Source: Theileria orientalis strain Shintoku
Taxonomy: Eukaryota; Apicomplexa; Aconoidasida; Piroplasmida; Theileriidae
NCBI RefSeq assembly: GCF_000740895.1
Contig: NC_025263.1
Coordinates: forward strand, 248,001-312,000
Length of the DNA: 64,000 nucleotides
Reading direction: 5' to 3'
Of this stretch, positions 47,278 through 58,906 are shown piece by piece. The notes beneath the pieces were generated by a model. That model did no database searches. It saw only the letters and a list, made by a program, of their open reading frames with translations, and was not told where the DNA came from. Both the position numbers and the translations under genes were made by a program. How positions within the stretch are numbered: position 1 is the first letter of the stretch; every line of letters starts with the position of its first letter.

Positions 47278-48245
47278 CTAGTGTCTCAATTTTTTAATAA
47301 CCATGTACATCAGTATTCCTGCCAGCACCAGCACGAGCACTATGAGTATGAATCGCACGTAACACTCCATCATCCTCTGTCTGCCCAGCAGCTTCTTTAT
47401 CTTCAGGGTTACATCTGAGATCCCCTTTGTTGTGTTCTCCACTTGCGTTACTGTATTTATTGCGTTTTTCGCTTGCTCCTGAGCTCGTGCTCCGATGTTA
47501 ATTGCCACCTCTCCTACCGCAATTCATCAATTTCTTTCTCCTTACCTATTCTGTCCACTGCTTCTCCGATTTCCTTTAACTGATTGTCAAAGTCCTGGTC
47601 TCTCTCGTTCCACCTTTTTATTGACTCTGCGACGTAGTTCTGCTCCTCCATTGTCAGGGCCTCTGCACGTTAACGTTAATTTTAGTTCTAGTTTGTAATT
47701 GCATACTTTACTTAACAAAATAGCTTATTTTTATATTATCTTATGGGCACTCACCTTTGTCAAATGACACTGATTTTAAATTTAAATCTACCTTTGACTT
47801 TTTTACTGTCGACGATCTGTAGCGTATTGCGTTTTCTAGATTCAGAAGGTTTTCGTTCAGATTGTTGATTGTGTCTTCGAAAGCCATCAGCTCTCCGTCT
47901 GTGTATTTTAGCTTCTTTTTCTTGTTCGACTGCAGCTTCGTGTTTATTTTTTTCAGCACTTCCATGTGATTCATTGCGGATATTAGCTGCGATTCCAGTC
48001 TCGTGGACAGCTTAATGTGCAGGAGTGGGTGTGCTGTACATTTTTATCTACGGTACTCACTTACATGACTTATCTCTCTTCACTTTATCTCGCTCCCTTA
48101 CATCTTCGTTCATAGACGTTATCAAGTTAACTACTAAGTTTCTTTGGGCGTCGAAATCTAAGTTTTCGAGATTTCTTTCCGCCGCTTCGCGATTCTCCGA
48201 GTCGTCTACGGATATTTTTATACTAAGAAATTCGTTCGAGCTCAT
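47278..48245 (-). CDS. Tail-anchored Q-SNARE (Qc/SYP7-like)
   Basis: About four exons from ATG 48245 to TAG 47278-47280. The N-terminal half is predicted helical (SENREAAERNLENLDFDAQR; AFEDTINNLNENLLNLENAI). A SNARE coiled coil follows (RWNERDQDFDNQLKEIGEAV; VAINIGARAQEQAKNAINTV), with Gln residues near the expected zero layer. One C-terminal membrane anchor (YVRFILIVLVLVLAGILMYM) ends in a short basic tail. This is a classic tail-anchored SNARE. The KEIGEAV and AINIGARAQEQ pattern resembles Qc SNAREs, but the subclass is not certain. It would act in secretory or endosomal fusion. Confidence 0.78.
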
Positions 48246-48745
48246 GATTATATTTTAAATTGATGAAGTTTCTGCTTCAAAATAGAATCAGTGAATTGCT
48301 GTTAAAATCATTTCACTGATTGTGTATTACAAAATTAAAAATAAAAATACCATTAAAATTTTAACAATTTAGTTAAAACGCATTATTTCCCTGAAATAAC
48401 TTTACATAAGTTTAATATATACTTATAGGTTGTTTTAATAAAATACAAATTCTTTACAAAGTTTCAGGATGTACACTCTAGAGTTTAATCTTAATATACT
48501 GATACAACGACAGCTATCGACACATCATGTCAATACATAAATGTGTTTAGAAATATTTATCAATTACTCGGTTTATTTTCCACAATTGGGCTATAACAAA
48601 GAATAAGACTGTTCATTTTGAATAATTAAGATTCAGAATATTTTTAAATTCAAACTATGTAAATATTAATTTAATTGCTTTATTTTGTTAAATTATATTC
48701 ACGAAATTGTGATTTTTGATTATTTATCCTTTATTTTGTTTAATA
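48246..48745. other. AT-rich divergent intergenic region
   Basis: These 500 bp lie between the SNARE start (-) and the PRP38B start (+). The stretch is AT-rich, and I see nothing in it beyond presumed promoters. Confidence 0.5.
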
Positions 48746-50474
48746 ATGGCTGATTCACCTTCTACCGGTCAAACCGACCAGCCTTCTAATAAGCAGGACA
48801 ATGGAACTAACGTTATCCCTCAACAAACGCCCGTTGCTCCAATGGCTGCTCCTATTGCGCCCTATCCCGTTCAGCCTAACTTGATGCAACAGTATAACTA
48901 TATGGCCTACTATAATTATCCATATTACATGAATCCGCGTAAGTCATTCTTCAATTTTTAAAAATTGTTTCAGAATTGATGTACCAGTACCAGAATCAAC
49001 CTCAAATTATCGAGAATAACTACGAAAGCGTTCAAAAATGCCACTTACACAGTAAGTCGACGTTTCAAGTCACAATTTCACCATTCAGGCAAACCTGATT
49101 TAAATTGCAAGTTCTGTAGAAAGTTTAAGTCGGCTGTGCATGAAATAAGTCGCTTGGCACAGCAGAAACAGGTTGCGAAATCGGACGATAGGCCGAACCA
49201 ACTACCGATGTTAGTTTGCACATCTATAACCCACGTTTAGGACGAACAGCATGACCTACAACATGAATGATCTGCTTAGGAACAATATATTGACCTCGGA
49301 GTACTACAAGTCACTGTAGGTTTGATGTGAGCTAATTTACCTTAGGTCAGTTAAGACGTTTTATGACGTTGTTAACGAGTTGGTTCAGTTCGGATCGCAC
49401 TGTGAACCGTACTGTTCAACGTCGACAAGGGCACCGTCCACAATGTTCTGTTGTTTATATAAGTTCTTTACTCTCAAATTGACTGAGAAACAGGTACGTC
49501 GCAGTCTCCACCTTAATGTTCAGATGGTAACTCTTCTCGACCACAACAAGTCGCCGTATCCACGCTGCTGCGGTTTTCTCTACTTAAGATACGTTCTCCC
49601 TCCAGACAAGGTACTTTGAAATTAAAATGTAATTTTTCAGCTTTGGAGCTGGTACGAACCATACTTTTTGGACGAGGAAGAGTTCACAGTATCGTCCGAC
49701 GGCAATAAGAAGACGACAGTGGGAGAATTCGCAGAATCACTGATAATGGACGATAAGTACTATAACACTGGTGAGTGGACAAGTACAGAGTTTTAACGTA
49801 CCATAGTTATAAGTGATTTATGGCTTGCGTATACATTAAAATGTGTATTACTAATCCCTTTATTCAGTTCTGCCAAGATTACCAGTAAGAGTTAAAAATT
49901 TATTTGGAGCGCATCTTTTAGAAATGTCAAAACATCGCAAGCGGAGGGTCAAGAACATGGACTTTGTTGACGACTTCGTAGAGGGAGCCCAGGTTTCGGT
50001 TTGCTCAAAGTAAGAGATGGCCTACACAATTCTGTTTAGGGGAGACTGGCTGGATGGAGAAATACTGAGCGTGCAGGAGGGACGGAGAGGCTTCCCCCTG
50101 GTGACAGTGCACCTGGAGGACGGTACTGACGAAACCGTGGACATAGGCTATGTTGTCCTCAAAGACAGAGGCTATGAAAAGAGGGAGAGGCGCAGGTCGT
50201 CAAGAAGCAGTTCCCTGTCATCTGCTGGTTCTGAACGCAGGAAAAAACATAGGAGAAGGTCCCACGACTCACACAGTAAACCGGATAAACGCGATTCCAT
50301 GTCAAAAAGGGATGATTTGTTGAAAGAGTTTAAAAGAAGAGAGAGGGAGAAGGTTTTGGCTACCGGGAAGGTTCGTTTGCACTGACTTTTATACCTTTTC
50401 AGGACTATGGTAAAAGGCCAAGTTCCTACAAATCATCGCTATCTTCCCACTTAGATGCAAAACGCTACAGATAA
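48746..50474 (+). CDS. PRPF38B: Pre-mRNA splicing factor PRP38B-like
   Basis: About ten exons from ATG 48746 to TAA 50472-50474. The N-terminus is Pro/Gln/Tyr-rich, with a small Cys/His cluster (KCHLHS, LNCKFC). The PRP38 domain follows: NDLLRNNILTSEYYKSL, FYDVVNELV, STMFCCLYKFFTLKLT, SPYPRCCGFLYLRYVLPP, LWSWYEPYFLDEEEF, TVGEFAESL, VLPRLPVRVKN. The spacing between blocks matches PRPF38B rather than the B-complex protein PRP38A. The C-terminus has a Tudor-like GDWLDGEILSV...VTVHLEDGTDETVDI segment and an Arg/Ser/Lys-rich tail. The added beta-rich segment is unusual and may read methyl-Arg or methyl-Lys marks. Role: U4/U6.U5 tri-snRNP activation, by family. Confidence 0.9.
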
Positions 50475-50547
50475 AATTTAGCTGTATTTTTTTAATTCAC
50501 ACGCTTTTATAATTTTTTTTGTATTTTATTTATATATTATTGGCGCG

Positions 50548-51105
50548 ATGAGACTAATAACTCATAATATGCTCATGTGGTACGTTGAAAAACGAAGATA
50601 TTATTTAAATACTGATTCGCACATTAATTATAATTAGCAATAAGGAAAAATGCACTGGAGGGTATCCTCTGAGAATCGAGTTAAAAGATCAGCACGAATC
50701 CTTTAAAATAATGGAGCAACCCGTTGATCACGAATTCGTCAAGAAAATGTTGCCCAGGCTTGACTATAACGCTCTCTATGAGACCGCTAAATCGGTATTT
50801 ATACGAGTATTTCTTTATTTTACCTATTTTGTAGCTTGATTTGGCTCTACCTCGAAATTATGTCAGTGATGATACGAACAACGACCACTTTATCTCGGCA
50901 GTACACCACGCTCTATTCAATGTATTTATACAACATATCCAGTTTATATTTTGAATTTAGTATCACATTTTGGAAGGAAGACTCGTTTGTCCATCATGTT
51001 CCCATAATTATATAATTTCCAAGGGTGGGTAACATTTATTAAATAATTTTATATATTTTAGGAATACCTGATATGCTACATAAAAAAGAACTAACAGAAG
51101 ATTAA
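50548..51105 (+). CDS. TRM112: TRM112, activator of RNA and protein methyltransferases
   Basis: Five short exons from ATG 50548 to TAA 51103-51105 give about 125 residues, the family length. The chain opens MRLITHNMLMCNKKC and GYPLRIEL, and continues with FVKKMLPRLDYNAL, SLDLALPRNY, HHALFNYHILEGRLVCPSC and ISKGIPDMLHKKEL. The CxxxC and CPSC pairs supply the zinc site found in the yeast and archaeal-like forms. TRM112 stabilises partner methyltransferases such as Trm9, Trm11, Bud23 and Mtq2, linking tRNA, rRNA and eRF1 modification. It sits 73 bp downstream of PRP38B on the same strand. Confidence 0.94.
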
Positions 51106-51533
51106 TTTTATAGAATCAAACTGTTTTGTAACTTGTTAATGTCAATTGCTTGTTTATAAACACACAGTAGGTAAAATTGTGATTAGATCATATACATTGA
51201 TACAAATTTCACTGTGATTTTATTGTGTTAATATTATTAAACTGTTGGCTTTGGTTGGTAAATTATATTTTGAGTTTTGTGGTTTTGATGTTTATACTGA
51301 GAGCCATTATTGCCCAAATGTGTGACATGTGTTAAAATACAGTTTTGACACTTTAAACTTAAAATATTTATAAGATCAAATTTGTTTTCAAAACATCTTA
51401 TCGGCATCGCTAATGATGTAGAATCTTAATTATTCATGGGGATCGTTGATATATACACACTTATTAAAAATCTTTTTAATTGTTTCTAATCATTTATCAA
51501 ATAGAAGAATCTGTTACTTACAAATAATTTAAA
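51106..51533. other. AT-rich intergenic region
   Basis: These 428 bp of AT-rich DNA lie between TRM112 and the kinase on the same strand. Nothing was recognised in it. Confidence 0.5.
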
Positions 51534-53500
51534 ATGCCAAGGGGAAATCATACCTATAGATACAACGACTTTAAGTCCGATCTGTCTGGGGAGCTCCTAA
51601 CGTTCCCTAAAATTAAAAACCCCGTCAAGATAGGGGAGAAGCTAGGGTGTGGCGCCTACGGAGATGTCTTCAGGGGCTACATCGTTAACGATTATCGCGA
51701 GTCGTTTGACAAGAGAAATACACATGTCGAAAACGTGAAATCGCCGTCACTTCGCTCCCTAATGAACAACGAAACCACCTCAAACATGTCTTCAGTGAAT
51801 CTGAAGCACCTTGATACAGTTACCATATACAACAACACCGATTTGACTGAGTGCATTGATACGACCTTTAACTCATCTGGCAACGAGGAGTTAAGGGACA
51901 ACCGCCACATAGACGAAAGGACAGACTTCGCGATCAAGTATTTCAAGGACGACACCATACAAATCTTGGACGAGGGATTCACAGCAGGCACCATAAGGGA
52001 GCTGAGCATAATGAAAGTACGTTTGTAAACAAGTTAAAGCTATTTCAGAGTGTCGGAGAACACCCGAACATAGTCAAACTGGTGGACGTGTACGTCGGTA
52101 AGTAGCCACTTTAAGTAGACGACGGGTTTAGGCAAACACGGCGGAATAACAAACAAACTAAACACTCAAATCGGAAACCTGATGAAGGACGAGTCAAAGT
52201 TTTCTGAAAAGGAATTTTACTTTTACCCATTCAAGGAATCGCAAACGTACGCGCTGGGCCTATACGAGTTCTGCAAAGGTATTTCTGGAACCATTTTACG
52301 AGACTTAGGGGGAGATTTGGGAAGGGCTATATACAAGAGGATGTCAAAGGGAAATACCGGCTTCACGCTGGATGAGGTGAAGTGGCTGTCATTTCAGCTG
52401 CTGAACGGCCTAGCTTACTTACACAACAAAAAGGTATTTTGCCCACCAGAATTCTTAAACAGGCATTTTTAGATCGAGCACAGGGACTTGAAGCCTAACA
52501 ACATCATGCTGGACAGACATGAGCCGTACCCAGTCCTGAAAATAGGAGACTGGGGACTGGGCAGGGAGTTCAGATCACTTGACGGCACAATCACACCAAC
52601 GGCTTGCACCATGTTTTACAGACCAATAGAGGTGATACTAGGATCAATCTGTTTTATGAACAATGGTTCATCTAAATCCACACCGAAATTTGTAAGTTTC
52701 TGCACACCTTGCTCACGTCTATTCTACCTTGTTATATGAGCTAGTTAAGTGGAGCAGCATGTTGAAATAAGTCGATTCAAAATCAAATAAATCATGACAC
52801 GTTCAGTCTCATCACTACGGCATCAACGTCGACGTTTGGAGCGCGGCCTGCATAATTGCCGAAATGGTGACTGGAAAACCCCTGTTCCACGGGAACTCAG
52901 ACTTCCAGGTTCTGTCCAGGATAGTCACAATGCTGGGAAGGCCGACTGAAGAGGAGTGGAAGAACTGCTCAAGGTTTGTGTGTAAACTCCAAAGATACTT
53001 TTAGAGCCGAGCACTACCCGTTCAACGGAAGTCTGTACCATTTCAGCACGGAGAACAAGATTGAGAACCTGCGGACCGCTCTTAAGGGGAAAATGGACGA
53101 TTTGGGACTCGACCTTCTCCTCAAGATGCTCGAGTACAACCCTCACAAGAGAATTTCCGCGCAGGCTGCTCTTTCCCACGAGTGGTTCGCAGACGTGGAT
53201 TTCAGACGCCTAGACTCGCTCGGAGTGGTAAACTGCATGACGGAGACTCTGAAAGGCCTTTTAGGGGAGGAAGTGTTCGACATCATTGAGATGGGCTCCA
53301 AGGGCATGCTTACCACAACTCTTTTGTCTCACGTTCTTCACTCTAACAGTCCCATAAAGGCCAAAATCATAGAAACTATTGGAAGGGACCACCGGGAGGC
53401 GTGTTCCGCGAAGCATCGATTTGTGAAGCCCTCGATCATACGACGTGTGAGGATCAGAAACCGAGACCGAAAAGCCTCACCCTATGCCAAGATTCGGTGA
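51534..53500 (+). CDS. Divergent CDK-like (CMGC) protein kinase
   Basis: About six exons from ATG 51534 to TGA 53498-53500. The Gly loop (GEKLGCGAYGDVFRG) is at residues 35-48, and the ATP-binding Lys (FAIKYF) is near residue 135, about 78 residues later than usual. The C-helix reads TIRELSIMK, a PSTAIRE-like element. The catalytic loop HRDLKPNNIML is intact. The metal-binding motif is DWG instead of DFG. The activation segment ends TMFYRPIEVILG, with PIE where APE is usual. The C-lobe (DVWSAACIIAEMVTGKPLFHG, LLLKMLEYNPHKRISAQAAL) is typical of CDKs. A second insert precedes the hinge. Catalytic Asp and Lys remain, so activity is likely. The cyclin partner and role are unknown. Confidence 0.88.
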
Positions 53501-54528
53501 TATATACATTCGTTGTTAATTTCATGAATATTGATCATATTTACTATGCAATGTGTCCTGTAAATAGCTACTAACTGGAGATTGCATGAAACAGAATATA
53601 CTAATGCAAAAAATTGAGGGGCTATAAAAAATTTTAAACTTCAAAAATGTGTGTATAAATACAAGTTAAATAAGAGGCAATTGGGTTTATAATTAAATAG
53701 ACTCGATAGAGTTGGTAAAGAATGAATTATTGATGGCGTATCCCAAAAACGGTTCGGATAAAAAACACATTTCAATTGTTCAATGTGTTATCATTTCAGA
53801 TCTGCAGATGTATTCTTTTGAGTGGGTGAAGTAAAACAAATAGCTTTATTCAAGGTTATTTTTAGACCGTTATTTTGAAAAATTTGATATGGGGTATGAG
53901 AATCCAGTGGGGGATATATATAATTCTGACTCTAATGCAATAAGAGATCAACAAAATACGGATGACAAATTTTAATCAACATTAAACTTATGAGAATTAG
54001 CAGTGTTAAACTTCAATAAACTTTATGTCTCAGTTATATTGATTTTGTCTATATAATCAGGACATTCATCTATTCCCTGCTTGATCTTACTTTTCGATTC
54101 TACAGTTGATTTTCTTACCGGATATTAATTTTAGTATAAAATTGCTTGATCTCACTGTAATTATGACCCTTTAGTATTGATCTTAATAGTCAAAGAATCC
54201 ATAGTTATTCTGATGCTACTGGTTTGAATCCAATTTCGTGAAGATTTAACTTATACAAGTTACAAAAGGCTTGTATACTGGTTCATAATTATCATACTTC
54301 AGATTCAATTAAGTGTTTATATTAAAAATTTATTTATTTATATATTATTTTGGAGCGTTCACAACAAAACAATTTTAGATCTGTCTAACCTAATTTTACA
54401 AACTCATGATAGCATGATTTTGTAATTCTGAGCATAAAAGTGATCTATAATGCTTTAAATTTTTCAGACTTGTTTAAATCTTTGAATATTCTAACGGTTA
54501 TTGTACGACCACTCAACCTATGATGTAA
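53501..54528. other. Long AT-rich intergenic region upstream of the ApiAP2 gene
   Basis: About 1 kb of AT-rich sequence lies between the kinase and the ApiAP2 gene on the same strand. It is longer than most same-strand gaps here (50-250 bp), as would suit a regulated promoter. A T-arm-like ggtttgaatcc occurs near 54215, but no tRNA can be folded around it. Confidence 0.5.
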
Positions 54529-55734
54529 ATGAGTGAAGTGAGTCACTCTAACACACAGTATCTGAGTAAGGATAAATCAAAGAGAGCATTATTAAATTCA
54601 ATGGCCGAAGCTGGCGGAGAATACGAGTACAGCACACTTGATCAGCAATCACTTCCCGAATTTGGATCCAATTCTGATGTTTCTAATCGCATAGATCAGT
54701 CCGATAGTATGGCAAACGAATATTCTGATAATGCTAACGGATTATACGACGATAATTCTTACAACGCGGGCGATTCCACGTCCCAAGTGGGATTGACTGA
54801 ACAGGGATCATGGCAATCATCGGGCTATGTTTCCATGTCCGAAGAGGCGCTCAGGCAAAACGGAGACGTTGGGGACCACCAGGACCCTAGACTGATGAAT
54901 ATGCACTCACAAGACAGTCTAGGCTATGTCCAGCCATTCGACATGTCATCGGGCATGGTGGGAGGTTACGTTCCTGACGGAGGTCACAATCTACTTCACC
55001 AGAAAATGCTTGAGGTCGGCCAGCAGGAAGTTCTCCCCGCGCACGGACTTCAGATGGCAATGGAGACGAATGTCATCCCAGACCCCCCAAGGAGGATGCT
55101 TTCTAAAGGGAGGAAAAACAAGGATGAGGCAAATGAACTGGTCAGAAGAGCAAAGTTACTCCCTAAGGTTATGGGAGTTAGATACGACGCAAACCATCAG
55201 TACTGGGTGGCCACGTGGTACCAGAACAGGAAGAGAATGGACAGATACTTTTCTGTCGGACGATTTGGGTTTGAAGAAGCACGACTGCTAGCGATTGACT
55301 GTAGGAAAACAGCGGGGAAAAGTTTACAAGGCAAAAGTTACGACCGACCTTCCTACTCCAAGGAGGGAAAGTCTCGCTCGTACGACTCGGCGGACAAACA
55401 CGGAGACTACTACGGATCCGACGACATGAACAAAAAGAGCAAGGACTTCAACCGGCTCAACGTATCCAAAGTTGCACTTAACTACATTCTGTCCGACCTT
55501 TGCAACAACTGTCTGCCCACGATTCTGGAGAACAACCATATGCCAGGGGAGCTGTACATTCACTGCTACAACAAGATATCTGACCACCTGCAGATGATTA
55601 TCACCGCAAGCCAGTCCGAGGAGATTGAAAAATACCTCCATTTGTTCCAGCTTTGCATTCAGAACAGGGTGCTTCCCAGCGCTCTTCAAGTTCAGGAGCA
55701 GCGTGCCATGATAACAACACTTTGCCAAATGTAA
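54529..55734 (+). CDS. ApiAP2 transcription factor with C-terminal ACDC domain
   Basis: A single uninterrupted exon of 401 codons, which is unusual in this intron-rich window. The first 190 residues are polar and Ser/Asn/Gly-rich. One AP2 domain lies at about 214-265 ([36 protein letters not shown]), preceded by a basic patch ([13 protein letters not shown]). Residues 312-400 form a helical domain ([37 protein letters not shown]) matching ACDC, the AP2-coincident domain found only in apicomplexans. ApiAP2 proteins are the main sequence-specific regulators of stage conversion. The target motif cannot be deduced. The start is the third of three closely spaced ATGs; a TAA follows the first two. 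Confidence 0.93.
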   Translation: MSEVSHSNTQYLSKDKSKRALLNSMAEAGGEYEYSTLDQQSLPEFGSNSDVSNRIDQSDSMANEYSDNANGLYDDNSYNAGDSTSQVGLTEQGSWQSSGYVSMSEEALRQNGDVGDHQDPRLMNMHSQDSLGYVQPFDMSSGMVGGYVPDGGHNLLHQKMLEVGQQEVLPAHGLQMAMETNVIPDPPRRMLSKGRKNKDEANELVRRAKLLPKVMGVRYDANHQYWVATWYQNRKRMDRYFSVGRFGFEEARLLAIDCRKTAGKSLQGKSYDRPSYSKEGKSRSYDSADKHGDYYGSDDMNKKSKDFNRLNVSKVALNYILSDLCNNCLPTILENNHMPGELYIHCYNKISDHLQMIITASQSEEIEKYLHLFQLCIQNRVLPSALQVQEQRAMITTLCQM

Positions 55735-55800
55735 TTTTGGTTCTGGCACTACATTTGAAATATTACCCACATTAATATATTTTCACATTTGACTCTTGTT

Positions 55801-56973
55801 ATGTATGTTCGTACTTATGTTAGGTTTGCGTCCAGCGTGGCGAGGAATCTCAAAGTCAAGTTCAGCCCGTCGCACCCGGTCCGGTTTGACCGGAACAGGA
55901 TACCGGACCACCTCCTTCCGGTCCCGGAAAAATTCAACAGCCTTTTTCACAAATTGAGGTACTTGTTTGTCCTGATTTGGTACGCTTAGGATGGCCTTCA
56001 TGTATCCCATGGAGAAGGTACACCCCTTCATGCTGATATGTAATACTAGGACTGAAACGCCTCAGTATATGGAATGTAAGTCTGTGTTAGTTTAATCGTT
56101 ATTGATTCTGCTCAGATTTCTCCCTTGAGTTCAACAATCAGACTTCCAAGTTGCTTTTTACGATCTTGCATATCTGGTTCATACACCGAGGATTCCACAG
56201 GAACGTTTGTTTTAAACTTGATCAAATACACTCAACAGAATCTGGAAACCAGGAAGATGCTGATTTGGGAGCACTTGTGGGATCGTATGCGTGACATTTT
56301 GATTGCGAGCGGTGTATTTTCCATAGATACGACACCTTTATGGCCATTTTCGACTAATTGGGTCTTTAGGGAGACAGTGACACTTATGAGCGCAAGCTGG
56401 TCGATATGCAGTCCAGAACTTTCGGCCTGTGCCTCTCCTTCGATGAGGCTTTTGACTTCTATAATGAAAACGGCGACCCTAAGATGATTAAGAAGATCAT
56501 TAGTCGGTATGTGTTTTCCTTTTTATTATAGTCAGGGCGTTTTACAACAGTGAAAATGATGGTTATGGCTCTGAGAATGTCGATAGGCTGACTTTCTACT
56601 CTATAATGATGGTATGTTATTAGATTCCCCTAGTCACCTATGTACCTATTTACGCTTAGATACCCTATTAAAAATAGCCATGGTTAATTCTGTTGAACTA
56701 GGAATCCTTTATGACTCAACTTCCTAAACGTGAGCTTAAATATGGCCTTTTCCAGTGGTTAGTTTCTTAATTACCTGGTCTCTGATACAGAAACACGCAC
56801 ACATATTTATGCTACGTATCAAATCTCCTTTATTCTTACACACCTTGAACATTTTATACTTATTTATGGTACACTGACTTGCTTTTTAAATGCTGATATT
56901 TATGTTACTAATACTCTATTTCAGGCCCGAATTTGATTTTACGACTGGTGAAACCACTGCATCTTTTAGATAG
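55801..56973 (+). CDS. UQCC1: Ubiquinol-cytochrome c reductase assembly chaperone (CBP3/UQCC1)
   Basis: About eight exons from ATG 55801 to TAG 56971-56973; several introns are only 25-60 nt. The leader (MYVRTYVRFASSVARNLKVK) is basic and suits mitochondrial import. The conserved core reads FSLEFNNQTSKLLFTILHIW, then FIHRGFHRN joined to LETRKMLIWEHLWDRMRDIL, KLVDMQSRTFGLCLSFDEAF and MIKKIISRAFYN. This helical pattern is that of the ubiquinol-cytochrome c chaperone family, which assists cytochrome b synthesis and bc1 assembly. A 34-nt intron at about 56199-56232 is needed to keep the frame. The gene starts 66 bp after the ApiAP2 stop. Confidence 0.7.
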
Positions 56974-57070
56974 TAACTTTTTTAACCACTCACATCCGCA
57001 CTTGTATCATACATTTTTGGTATCATTGAACACACTCTTCAATGTGTAATTTGCCTAACATCTGTCCATC

Positions 57071-57223
57071 TATTACTTGTGTATTCACTACTTGTTTGTG
57101 TATTAGGTGTTTGTGTATTCATTACTTGTTCATGTATTAGGTGTTTGTGTATTCACTACTTGTTTGTGTATTCACTACTTGTTTGTGTATTAGGAGTTCA
57201 TGTATTAGGTGTTTGTGTAATGT
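57071..57223. repeat. Intergenic minisatellite between convergent genes
   Basis: About 150 bp consist of imperfect tandem words such as gtgtattcactacttgttt and gtgtattaggtgttt. They sit in the 295-bp gap between the convergent CBP3 and Era genes. Units vary in order and length, as in a degenerate compound minisatellite. Confidence 0.85.
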
Positions 57224-57268
57224 TATAATCATCACTTTTAAAAAAAGGCCTTAAAATAAAATATGAGA

Positions 57269-58906
57269 TCATTTTACTTTAATGTGGATAAACACAAACA
57301 CCAGCTCGTTCCACATCCTCGACAGCTTCGACGACACGTTTTTTTGGAGTTGCTTCAACAATCGGCCTTCGACTCCGCAGATCATCTTAGCCACCTTCAC
57401 TGCTGTCACATACAACTCCTGTATTCCATTTGTGCTCTCCTTGCTTACCATTTCTATGTTCAGGCTGCCATTTTCCGAATACGTCCAGCCTATTATATTC
57501 TGTTCCACCTTGTACGGCACATCCTTGTTGAACCAGCAGAATATATATGTTCTAACAGTCCATCATTAACTTTAAACCCTTCTACTAACCTCACTAGCTG
57601 CTCCACTATCTTAACCTTGCTGAGTGTGGTCACCTATACTTCTCTCTATGGTTAATGTCACCGTACCATGTCTGGAGGATATATCCATGGGCCTGGCCTT
57701 GCTACTTTCTTTAAAAAGTTAATCACTGGCAGGAACCCTATGCCGTGTTTAGCGCTTATGTAGAATATGTCGCAGAAGTTTCCATGGACCCTTAGAACGC
57801 ATGTTAACCTTCTAACACACTTACTTCAACTCCCTCACTCGTGACTTAACCCACTTCCTGTGGGACGCCAGATCAATCTATGTAACGTGTTTTTAACAGC
57901 CAGTCTTTACTATTTACTGTGGTACCTTGTTTAAGATGAGTGCCACTGGCACTTTCCTATTAACTCTCCCCTCATCCTCTGTATCGTCAGATTCCTTATT
58001 GCTAACACTATTAGTGCACTCAGACTGTGCAGAGTAATTGTCGTATGCTTCCTCGTCGGTTTCTCCTAAGGCTACTTTTGTTTCACACTGCTGTGATTCT
58101 GAATCAGTGTATTCATCCTCTTGCACATCACAATCTTCAGACCCATCCCTGGCAACGCTTTCAGAATCTATGTTTTTTTATATAACCGTTTTCATACATG
58201 TTTCCGTTGCCGTCTTTCCTGATAGGGCTCTTAGTATATTATACAAGTCACTTTTAGGCCTTTTTACGACATCCACTATAAACAGGCAAACATCTGCCTC
58301 CTCCTAAACACTTTTATCCAATGAACCGTCCATACCAGTCCACGCCATGCTATCTTCACTAGGCCCTTGCAGAACTTTCTCCTCTTATGCGACGCTATTA
58401 TTCCTAAAGCAATTTTACTTTTTGTTTGTTTGCCTGGAGAGTCTATTACTACAACTTGCGTGTCTTCAACTGTGAGCACTCCCTTGATGTCCTCTCTACT
58501 TCACGTTCAATTTTATTTGCTAACCTAGTCGTGTTCACCTTAGGTGACACTGCCGATATCGTCGAGTTCAAAAGTGTGTTCAGGAACGAACTTTTACCTG
58601 AGTTCAAATTAACCTTTCACTTCAAACCTGAGTTAGGCAGTCCCAACAGGGCAACTTTGAGGAATTTCGGGTTTTTTGGCTGCTTTGGTGCTATCCATGA
58701 AACTGTGCTTGCCTGAACATTCTTCTCAATATTCACATTTACTTCTATTGGAACTGGCTGTCTCGTTTCTATTTGTGGTCCAACATAAGGTCTTGTTGAC
58801 CTTTTAATTTTATGGCCTAAACAAGCATATTTGCTAAGAACTGACTTATTTCAGGGACTTCTACTTCCTTCGGTTTTGGAACCGACAATAACTTCTCTTC
58901 TGGCAT
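57269..58906 (-). CDS. ERA: Era-family GTPase with KH domain, probably organellar
   Basis: A many-exon gene on the minus strand; the first coding Met is tentatively at 58906. G1 reads KVALLGLPNSGKSSFLN but is interrupted by a 30-nt intron between PNS and GKS. Switch/G2 follows (ISAVSPKVNTTR). G3 is VVVIDSPG (58430-58455). A G4 NKID is split by another intron near 57870-57925. An acidic insert of about 60 residues (58126-57930) sits between the ADVCLFIVD strand and G4. The C-terminal exon (57520-57269) is a KH-like domain (LYVTAVKVAKMICGVEGRLL). Era binds the 3' end of small-subunit rRNA during assembly; here it probably serves mitochondrial or apicoplast ribosomes. The precise 5' end is uncertain. 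Confidence 0.8.

Noticed and set aside
54205..54235. tRNA T-arm-like sequence ggtttgaatcc
   Set aside because: No matching acceptor stem, D-arm or anticodon arm could be folded upstream, and the T-stem itself has a mismatch.
57071..57223. CRISPR-like repeated array
   Set aside because: The units are directly adjacent and imperfect, without unique spacers, and the genome is eukaryotic.
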